64,000 bases of DNA from Senegalia massiliensis (GTDB lineage: Bacteria > Bacillota > Clostridia > Tissierellales > SIT17). The DNA lies in the NCBI RefSeq assembly GCF_009911265.1, contig NZ_QXXA01000016.1, forward strand, positions 35,063-99,062. The letters are read 5' to 3'. Position 1 is the first letter of the stretch; each line of letters opens with the position of its first letter. The notes under the pieces are model-generated. The model saw only the letters and a list, made by a program, of their open reading frames with translations, was not told the origin of the DNA and did not search any database. Below are positions 58,946 through 64,000 of this stretch, one piece after another. The position numbers and the translations under genes were made by a program.

Positions 58946-59107
58946 TCTCTTACAATCAATAGATGCTGATAAGTTTACTACAGAATTACTATTAAATGAT
59001 AGTTTAAGTGAAAGCTATCCTACTTTTACATTAGAACAAATAGCTGCAGCTGAAAATGTTCCATTAAAATTAGTTAAGTTAAAGCTTAGCAATATTTTTT
59101 TATCTTA
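58928..59107 (+). pseudogene. ImmA/IrrE metallopeptidase remnant (C-terminal end)
   Basis: A plus-strand frame reading IDADKFTTELLLNDS and then TLEQIAAAENVPLKLVKLKL before TAA. This is the pattern after the zinc motif in ImmA/IrrE proteins, which carry an E..A..FA.ELL helix and then a small HTH-like tail. The N-terminus and HExxH are missing, and there is no start codon with a ribosome site. A second, larger remnant is at 61284. Confidence 0.55.
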
Positions 59108-59168
59108 ACTAACGAACGTATATTCTGTGTTGTGAAACTATATACCACTAGAAATTAACTTAAAAGTT

Positions 59169-59207
59169 ATTTGTCATAATATTGATATAAATAAAATTAT
59201 GACAAAT
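59169..59207. repeat. 12-bp inverted repeat with 15-base loop
   Basis: ATTTGTCATAAT (59169-59180) and ATTATGACAAAT (59196-59207) pair perfectly. No gene is attached; it could be an operator or terminal repeat left over from a lost element. Confidence 0.6.
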
Positions 59208-59224
59208 CAAAAGAAAGATAATGA

Positions 59225-59259
59225 AAAAGCATAGAGTAACTTTTAAACTCTATGCTTTT
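59225..59259. terminator. Hairpin terminator
   Basis: AAAAGCATAGAGT and ACTCTATGCTTTT form a 13-bp stem with a 9-base loop; A and T ends permit action in both directions. It lies between the peptidase remnant and the first small membrane-protein gene. Confidence 0.8.
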
Positions 59260-59358
59260 AATATCAATAGTTATATAGTTTTTTATTAGTTTCTTATAAT
59301 GTATATTAAGACAAATTAGATATTATAAGTTTAAAAATCAAATCATAATATTATTAAA

Positions 59359-59643
59359 TTAAAATAAATTTAGATACTCTCCCAATATGGACAGTAAATA
59401 TAATATAGGAACAATTAGAAGTATATAGTTAAACACTAACTTATGAGTTTCATTTTCTTTTTTTACACTATTCTTCAAATCTTTAACTATAATCCAAATT
59501 AATGAAAGTGAAAGTATTGACATCACTATAGGTTCTATACGCATAAAAATTTCTGTATGGCCATAATTATTATATAAAAGTCCAAGTATCAATGCATAAA
59601 TTATTGCCAATATAATAACAAGCCAGTCAGGAAGTTTATACAT
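59359..59643 (-). CDS. Small membrane protein, three helices
   Basis: A 94-residue protein with three hydrophobic helices (LVIILAIIYALILGLLY; IVMSILSLSLIWIIV; FNYILLIVPILYLLSIL) and a short charged loop between the second and third. Begins three bases after the stop of the truncated acetyltransferase, probably coupled to it. No family recognised. Confidence 0.6.
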   Translation of the reverse strand: MYKLPDWLVIILAIIYALILGLLYNNYGHTEIFMRIEPIVMSILSLSLIWIIVKDLKNSVKKENETHKLVFNYILLIVPILYLLSILGEYLNLF

Positions 59644-59645
59644 TC

Positions 59646-59855
59646 CTATATACCACCATGGGCAATTAATTGATTAGCCAATAGTATTGCAATAAAATTA
59701 GATTCTCGTCTCTCTTTTATTGCTAAATCCCAACCATTTTCAACTACTACATTCCAATCTGAAAGATTATAAATAGAATACTCTCCATCATATTTCCAAC
59801 AACAGATTTCTTTAGCGTATTCTTCATTCAAAGTCGTTAATATATAATTACTCAT
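59646..59855 (-). pseudogene. Truncated GNAT acetyltransferase
   Basis: Seventy codons from an ATG at 59855 with an AAGGGGG site. The sequence EYAKEICCWKYDGEYSIYNL and then KERRESNFIAILL is the N-terminal third of a GNAT-type N-acetyltransferase. It ends abruptly at QLIAHGGI where about 100 more residues with the acetyl-CoA motif should follow. The frame can be read back to 59963, but that part is one of the dispersed repeats described below, so the gene start is taken as 59855. Confidence 0.6.
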
Positions 59856-59874
59856 GTTAAGTTCCCCCTTGAAT

Positions 59875-59953
59875 TGTGTGTCGTATTTTTCTACTAACAC
59901 GTCATTATAAACTTCTATATAAAGTATTAAATTTCCTTTAATTAAATATCTAT
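59875..59953 (-). repeat. Dispersed repeat, copy A
   Basis: Read on the minus strand it encodes YLIKGNLILYIEVYNDVL and VEKYDT. The DNA core shared with copies B and C is GTCATTATAAA plus flanks (plus strand). This copy is open in frame and is joined to the acetyltransferase fragment. Confidence 0.6.
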
Positions 59954-59979
59954 GATTTACCATATGTGATATTTCTTAA

Positions 59980-60435
59980 TCATGACCCAAAAGGTAAATT
60001 CTCTGATAAAACATTAATGATTTTATCACAATCTTCTTTTTTAAAATAATAAGAATCTTTTCTCGAATAAGTATTTAAAAATGATACTCTTACATTGTCA
60101 TTATTACTAGGATAGACTTCTACATAATTTATCTTGTTCCAGTTATGAAATCTTGATAAACCTAGTGTAGAATTAAAACCTTTTTTAGTAATTCCTCTTT
60201 TAATCCATACTGAAATTATTTCAACTATTAAGAGAATACCAACTAAATAGTGACTCCAAATTTTACCGTACCAAAAAGTAATAATTAATATTATTAATGC
60301 TACAGCTACTACAGAAACAATCTCTATTTTTCGTTTCTTTGTTGGGATAATTAAACTTCCTATTTCTTTAACATTAAATATTATTAATACACTAAAAAAC
60401 AGAAGAATCATAATGTCTATCTGTTCCATAAACAT
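59980..60435 (-). CDS. Membrane protein with C-terminal globular domain (DUF5673-like)
   Basis: From the ATG at 60435 (site GGGTGGG) 151 residues: helices at about 8-25, 40-58 and 63-80, then a C-terminal beta-rich domain with GFNSTLGLSRFHNWNKINYV and a final FKKEDCDKIINVLSENLP. This resembles small PH-like domains (DUF5673) found in Firmicute membrane proteins. Function unknown. It is one of the better preserved genes of this accessory block. Confidence 0.65.
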   Translation of the reverse strand: MFMEQIDIMILLFFSVLIIFNVKEIGSLIIPTKKRKIEIVSVVAVALIILIITFWYGKIWSHYLVGILLIVEIISVWIKRGITKKGFNSTLGLSRFHNWNKINYVEVYPSNNDNVRVSFLNTYSRKDSYYFKKEDCDKIINVLSENLPFGS

Positions 60436-60585
60436 ATTTCCCACCCTTTTCATTAACAATTATTAGAGAAGGTAATAGCTTTATAATTATGCTAATGTCT
60501 GACTGAAATATACCTAAATACAAGTAAATAATAAGTAAAGTAGAACTTATAATTACTCCTATAATTTTTCATTTAGAAATCATAA
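60394..60585 (-). pseudogene. Small membrane-protein gene with in-frame TGA
   Basis: From an ATG with a GAGGAG site near 60585 the frame reads MISK, a TGA, then KIIGVIISSTLLIIYLYLGI and continues about 40 more codons to TAG, overlapping the next gene's start in another frame. The part after TGA has a clear membrane helix. Most simply TGG (Trp) became TGA. No convincing SECIS hairpin follows, so selenocysteine is not claimed. Confidence 0.4.
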
Positions 60586-60606
60586 TTTCCAATCTCCTCT
60601 TTATAG

Positions 60607-60786
60607 TTATTTTTTGATTAATCCTATGATAATAAAAAAAATTATAACTACTATAATAAAAATTTTTCTATAGTTAAATTTCACTTGCTTATTATAAGAT
60701 TTCTCATAAGTATATATACCTAAATATGCAAATGCTATTATCATACCAAATATGGCTATAGCAGATTGAATATCGTAATAATCCAT
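60607..60786 (-). CDS. Small two-helix membrane protein
   Basis: 59 residues from an ATG with a GGGAG site: first helix IAIFGMIIAFAYLGIYTY, a basic loop with EKSYNKQVKFNYRK, second helix IFIIVVIIFFIIIGLI, then KK. Intact frame. Typical of the tiny membrane proteins in this region; no family known to me. Confidence 0.6.
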   Translation of the reverse strand: MDYYDIQSAIAIFGMIIAFAYLGIYTYEKSYNKQVKFNYRKIFIIVVIIFFIIIGLIKK

Positions 60787-60969
60787 TAATAATAACTCCC
60801 TTAAATATCTAGTATTCTAAGGCTTTCAACCTTTGGAAACACTTACTTTAATAATAAGATTTTGTTTAATCCTCGCTCAATTCTTATTAAGAAAAACTTA
60901 GATCTATATGTATTAACAAGTCTCTTTATTTCTCATTGACTTATGTCTATATATTAGACACAGGTCAAA

Positions 60970-61176
60970 TTATCCTCCAAAAAACAGGTCTAATAAATTT
61001 GAAGCAGTAGAGGTTTCTCTATTATATAGCTCTGAATATCCACATTCTTTACAATATACTACTAAAAACTTATTGTTTTGTAGGTCAAACATTTTTGAAA
61101 GACCAGATCCAGTAGTTGATATTTCTTTAGTTGCAGCATTTTTACTACCACATTTAATGCAACCCTCATTATCCAT
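60970..61176 (-). CDS. Zn-ribbon nucleic-acid-binding protein
   Basis: A 68-residue zinc-ribbon protein from the ATG at 61176 (site AAAGGAG). Cys pairs are CIKCGS near the start and YCKECGYSELY; between them ISTTGSGLSKMFDLQNNKF matches the COG3478 family of predicted nucleic-acid-binding Zn-ribbon proteins. Precise role unknown. Intact and likely functional. Confidence 0.8.
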   Translation of the reverse strand: MDNEGCIKCGSKNAATKEISTTGSGLSKMFDLQNNKFLVVYCKECGYSELYNRETSTASNLLDLFFGG

Positions 61177-61283
61177 ATTAATCACTCCTTTAATAACTTT
61201 ATACTCATTATAATTGTATCATATTTATCACAAAAATAAAGATTATGAGGTGACCAAATAAAAAAGTACAAATAAGTGAAGCA

Positions 61284-61571
61284 ATGTATCAAAGAAATTA
61301 TTTTGATGAAGAGATAGTTTTTGCAAGAGATGATCTAGAATATCAATATGAAAAGCTTATTTTAGCACATGAACTTGTACATGCACTATTACATACTAAA
61401 ACATATCAAGCTGCATATAATAAGGATTTAATTAATAAAGGAAAATTGGAAAAACAAGCAGACTATTTTGCTCTTAGGCTCCTTCAAATTGAAATAGATA
61501 GTATAGGCTCTACAATAGAACAAATTGCAAGTTCTTTATATGTAACAGAAGAAAGTCTATCTTCATTATAG
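61284..61571 (+). pseudogene. ImmA/IrrE metallopeptidase, N-terminally truncated
   Basis: 95 codons with the zinc motif HELVH in LILAHELVHALLHTK and a downstream KLEKQADYFALRLL, then an HTH-like tail (TIEQIASSLYVTEESL). The frame is closed by TGA about 40 bases upstream and no ribosome site stands before the ATG, so the N-terminal half is missing. ImmA-type peptidases cleave the repressors of integrated elements; no such repressor or integrase is close by, so this is probably a relic. Confidence 0.65.
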
Positions 61572-61783
61572 GTAGATTTTTTTTATTATAAGTTTAATAG
61601 GTATAATAGTAAAAACAAAAAAAGGAAGCAAGCAATATAGTAAAGCTCTTAATCTTTCAGTTTCTTTTACACCAATTATCAAAAAAAAGAAAATTAAAAG
61701 AGTTAAACTACTAAAAAATCCTACTATGGGAAGAAAATTTATATATTTTATAAAATTTTTTTATAATCATTAACATATTTCAT
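61566..61783 (-). pseudogene. Frameshifted small membrane-protein gene
   Basis: From an ATG at 61783 (site GGAGTG) the frame reads MKYVNDYKK and stops; adding one A to the A7 run (T7 on the plus strand, 61756-61762) restores a 72-residue protein with NFIKYINFLPIVGFFSS and two membrane helices to a TAA at 61566. A homopolymer slip or a sequencing error. Its end overlaps the peptidase remnant on the other strand. Confidence 0.5.
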
Positions 61784-61950
61784 ATTATTCACTCCATTCT
61801 TAATATCTTATTTAATAAATTTTCTTAATTCCTTCTTTTCTTTATCTCCTGACAATCTTCTTTCTTCTAATCCTTTATTAAAATATTAGATATCAGATTA
61901 AAAAATAATATATTTTAATTGTGTAAGTTGATATAAAAACATATTTTTAA

Positions 61951-62301
61951 CTAATTATATTTTTTTTGATTTATTATTGATTTATAGATAATATCTAATA
62001 TAACACTAACTATAAGTATAATAAAAAACCATAGAAGATAATTTTTTATATCTTTAAAATCATAGTTATGAAAAATTATTAGATTACTTAATAAAAAAAT
62101 AATTTTAATTTCAATTATTTTTTTATTAAGTTTTATTTCTTTATCTTTTATCCATTTAGGTATTAAAACAACATTTATAAAGTAAATTAAAAACAATAAT
62201 GTAAAACTACCCTCTAAATTAAATATAAATTGCGATAGCAAAATACTACCAAATACTATAATTAATATAATTAAATTATATTTCATTTGACTATTTTCCA
62301 T
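61951..62301 (-). CDS. Small four-helix membrane protein
   Basis: 116 residues from an ATG with AGGAGGGGG upstream. Hydrophobic helices: LIILIIVFGSILLSQFIF, FTLLFLIYFINVVLI, IIEIKIIFLLSNLIIF and LLWFFIILIVSVILDIIY, with a Lys-rich loop in the middle and a basic tail. Intact; no family recognised. Confidence 0.6.
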   Translation of the reverse strand: MENSQMKYNLIILIIVFGSILLSQFIFNLEGSFTLLFLIYFINVVLIPKWIKDKEIKLNKKIIEIKIIFLLSNLIIFHNYDFKDIKNYLLWFFIILIVSVILDIIYKSIINQKKYN

Positions 62302-62385
62302 AATCCCCCTCCTGAATTTTTAAAAAACTTATTAAATTCTATCTTCGTCTAAAGATTTATTAAAATCTTATTTAAATTCACTAAG

Positions 62386-62541
62386 TTATTTAGGACTAAG
62401 TGACTGTATTTCATTATAAGCATAATCAATATTTATTAACTCATCATTATTTGATTGTGCATAAGTAGCTATAGGCATAGCTTGAATTAAAATAGAAAAT
62501 GCTAATCCTAGAATACCAATTCTTTTATAATTTTTCTTCAT
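62386..62541 (-). CDS. Short secreted peptide
   Basis: 51 residues from an ATG at 62541 with an AGAGGTG site. MKKNYKRIGILGLAFSILI is a signal peptide with cleavage likely after ATYA, leaving about 27 residues (QSNNDELINIDYAYNEIQ, then SLSPK). Acidic and polar mature part. It could be a signalling or matrix peptide; nothing identifies a partner. A 20-bp palindrome (62556-62575) lies just upstream. Confidence 0.6.
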   Translation of the reverse strand: MKKNYKRIGILGLAFSILIQAMPIATYAQSNNDELINIDYAYNEIQSLSPK

Positions 62542-62594
62542 ACAAACACCTCTTAATATATTTTATAAAATATATCATAACAAGTATTTTTAGC

Positions 62595-62828
62595 TTAATT
62601 TTTAATATGTATTAAACTTATACCAACAAAATAAATTAAAATAATAGAGCTATAAAATCCTATCCACATTAATAACATTAGATTCAAAATTTCCATACTA
62701 AGAATACCATTAAAACCTAATGCAAATATTGTAGGATATATTAATGCTAAAATCATTATAATTAATTTTTAAAAAATGCTATCTTGAATTGAGTTTTTTA
62801 AAGAGTTTATATTTTCTATAATAATCAT
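62595..62828 (-). pseudogene. Small membrane-protein gene with in-frame TAA
   Basis: From an ATG at 62828 (site GGAGATG) the frame is MIIIENINSLKNSIQDSIF, then TAA, then KLIIMILALIYPTIFALGF and a second helix WIGFYSSIILIYFVGIS to a stop at 62595. The same frame continues over the stop, so this is a 77-codon gene broken by a nonsense change, unless translation restarts at the internal ATG. Confidence 0.45.
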
Positions 62829-63022
62829 ATTAATTAGCATCTCCTATACACTTTTGAGATAATCTAATTATAAATAATTCTACTTTTGAATTTACTTCTA
62901 TTTAATTTAATACCTATAATTTACTATATATAATACTTCTTAACTATGATTTAAATGAGTTTGTTATATTTAATATTAAGTAAACTCAATTTTACGTTTT
63001 CATACTACGTAGTTTATAAAAA

Positions 63023-63199
63023 TCATGACTTATTATTTTTCTTCTGTGATTGTATTATAAAATAAATTATTAATATAATAATGACAATTATGCTTTTAAC
63101 AATTGTAGTATTTACTCCAAATAAATCTAAAATAATTGATAATACAAAATAAGTTATAAAACCAATTATAAAACTCTTTATTGTATCTTTCTTGAACAT
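63023..63199 (-). CDS. Small two-helix membrane protein
   Basis: 58 residues from the ATG at 63199 with an AGGAGGG site: MFKKDTIKSFIIGFITYFVL, a short turn with DLFGVNTT, then IVKSIIVIIILIIYFIIQ and a basic tail. Intact. Copy B of the dispersed repeat lies just upstream. Confidence 0.6.
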   Translation of the reverse strand: MFKKDTIKSFIIGFITYFVLSIILDLFGVNTTIVKSIIVIIILIIYFIIQSQKKNNKS

Positions 63200-63265
63200 A
63201 AAATTCACCCTCCTAGATGCAAATTCAATTCTATTAAATATAAACTTTCTAAAATCATCAAACTT

Positions 63266-63345
63266 GAGTCATGATATTCTACTACCATGTCATTATAAAA
63301 TTCTATAAAAATTTACCAAATCCTTTATTTAAATATGTATTTTAC
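63266..63345 (-). repeat. Dispersed repeat, copy B
   Basis: On the minus strand it reads YLNKGFGKF, then with one frame change IEFYNDMVVEYHDSSL, matching copy A (YLIKGNLILYIEVYNDVL). Decayed coding sequence by appearance. Confidence 0.55.
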
Positions 63346-63374
63346 TTTCTTTAAACTAGATTATTTATATTAAC

Positions 63375-63712
63375 TTAAAAAATTTTATTAATATATGATG
63401 CTGTATGAATTATATTTTCAATTGTCACAAATAACATTACAATCAATAAAAAACCTATAAATACAATCTGCATTATCTCTAGCAGCGTTCTTTTTTGTGG
63501 CTCTTTAAATGTGCCTTTTATAAGCATTATGCCCTTTAATGTTATATAGATGCTGAAAGTTATATGTATAACTCTAAAAGTTATATATGCGTAAGGAATA
63601 TTTTTTATTTTTGCATTATTATTTAAAGCCATAAGTAAAATTAGAAAAATAGTGTATATTAATACTGAACTGATAATGGGCTTCTTTCCTCTTTATCAAA
63701 TAAACTGGCCAT
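63375..63712 (-). pseudogene. Frameshifted small membrane-protein gene
   Basis: A gene starting at ATG 63712 (site GGAGGTG) reads MASLFDKEERSP and then falls out of frame. Adding one C to the C3 run at about 63678-63680 joins it to IISSVLIYTIFLILLMALNN and the downstream frame with two more helices (FRVIHITFSIYITLKGIML; IVFIGFLLIVMLFVTIE), a total of about 112 codons. The downstream part alone has an in-frame ATG at 63632 but no ribosome site. Confidence 0.55.
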
Positions 63713-63735
63713 TTCATACACCTCCAAGAGATTGA

Positions 63736-63813
63736 GTTTATGACGCATAATTCTACTACTACGTCATTATAAAATCCTATAAAAAAGTATAAAATTTTTT
63801 ATAGGATTTTATA
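63736..63813 (-). repeat. Dispersed repeat, copy C, with 19-bp hairpin
   Basis: On the minus strand it reads IGFYNDVVVELC, like copies A and B. Its upstream part is inverted on itself: 63768-63786 pairs perfectly with 63795-63813 across an 8-base loop, so the repeat edge forms a strong hairpin that might end the transcript of the edge gene. Confidence 0.55.
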
Positions 63814-63933
63814 TTTAATTTATTATATATATTTTGTCATATACAATAATCTATCACTTTAAAAATGCGTTGATTTATCTTAATGGATATTAAGTAAACT
63901 CAAATATTTGTATTGGAGAATAAAAAATACTAT

Positions 63934-64000
63934 TTATAATTTCTTATAAATAATCAATCCATAAGTAATAGAAGCAATCATCATAAAAATTAGTGCAGAT
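63934..64000 (-). CDS. C-terminal end of a membrane protein, runs off the window
   Basis: Open frame from the right edge reading SALIFMMIASITYGLIIYKKL and TAA. A single hydrophobic helix with a basic end; the rest is outside. Confidence 0.45.
   Translation of the reverse strand, partial: SALIFMMIASITYGLIIYKKL

Noticed and set aside
59113..59126. CGAACGTATATTCT as a fifth LexA box
   Set aside because: It has ATTC instead of GTTC and no gene or promoter follows; likely chance or decayed.
62595..62828. In-frame stop as a recoding site
   Set aside because: The stop is TAA, which is not used for selenocysteine, and there is no slippery site.
1..64000. CRISPR array, rRNA or tRNA genes, intact insertion sequences
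   Set aside because: No regularly spaced repeats, no cloverleaf or rRNA-like GC-rich stretches and no transposase frames were seen on reading the window.

Overview
This is a low-GC window, roughly a quarter G+C by eye, with Gram-positive ribosome binding sites (AGGAGG-type) and frequent TTG and GTG starts. Gene content and order (cheA-W-C-D-sigma, rpsB-tsf-pyrH-frr-uppS-cdsA-dxr-rseP-ispG-polC, rimP-nusA-ylxR-infB-rbfA-truB-ribF, rpsO-pnp, ftsK, rimO-pgsA-cinA-recA-rny, miaB-mutS-mutL-miaA-hfq) place it in a motile anaerobic Firmicute of the Clostridia/Tissierellia type. The gram-positive polC, lexA/yneA pair, YlbF-family protein and PdaB-like and YlmC-like genes fit a spore-forming lineage. 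A tRNA 2-selenouridine synthase (mnmH) points to selenium use. No rRNA, tRNA, CRISPR array, complete prophage or intact insertion sequence was seen.

Layout. Positions 1-5570 hold the end of a flagellar/chemotaxis operon: partial cheA, cheW, cheC, cheD, a FliA/SigD-type sigma factor, a FapA-family protein and an SwrB-like anchored protein. Positions 5576-18560 carry translation genes (rpsB with a structured leader, tsf), UMP kinase, ribosome recycling, then isoprenoid, phospholipid and envelope genes (uppS, cdsA, dxr, rseP, ispG), an MgtC-like protein and polC. Positions 18700-26005 are the rimP-nusA-infB-rbfA-nrnA-truB-ribF operon. Next come rpsO, pnp, a polysaccharide deacetylase, an M16 peptidase, a PRC-barrel protein and a ClpP-like protein. 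Then come ftsK, mnmH, rimO, pgsA, cinA and recA.

Directly after recA (39607-42975) is a four-gene cassette that looks like a split SbcCD (Mre11-Rad50) machine: an SbcD-like nuclease, an N-terminal SbcC half ending in a CxxC zinc-hook-like motif, a small coiled-coil protein, and a separate C-terminal ATPase half. It is the most unusual intact system in the window. After rny, a PHP phosphoesterase, a PadR regulator and an aminotransferase comes a 570-base AT-rich gap with several hairpins, then a Xer-type recombinase. An SOS divergon follows: yneA-like and lexA share an intergenic region with three LexA boxes, and recA has a fourth. A minus-strand block (49904-58675) carries ynbB, hfq, miaA, mutL, mutS, a YlbF-family gene and miaB.

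From about 58700 to the right edge is an accessory, visibly decaying region. It has two ImmA/IrrE peptidase remnants, a truncated acetyltransferase, a Zn-ribbon protein, one short secreted peptide, and a series of tiny membrane-protein genes. Most lie on the minus strand with good ribosome binding sites, but several are broken by single-base frameshifts or in-frame stops. Three copies of a degenerate repeat are scattered among them. In one reading frame on the minus strand each encodes a segment like FYNDVVVE, suggesting remnants of a duplicated gene.
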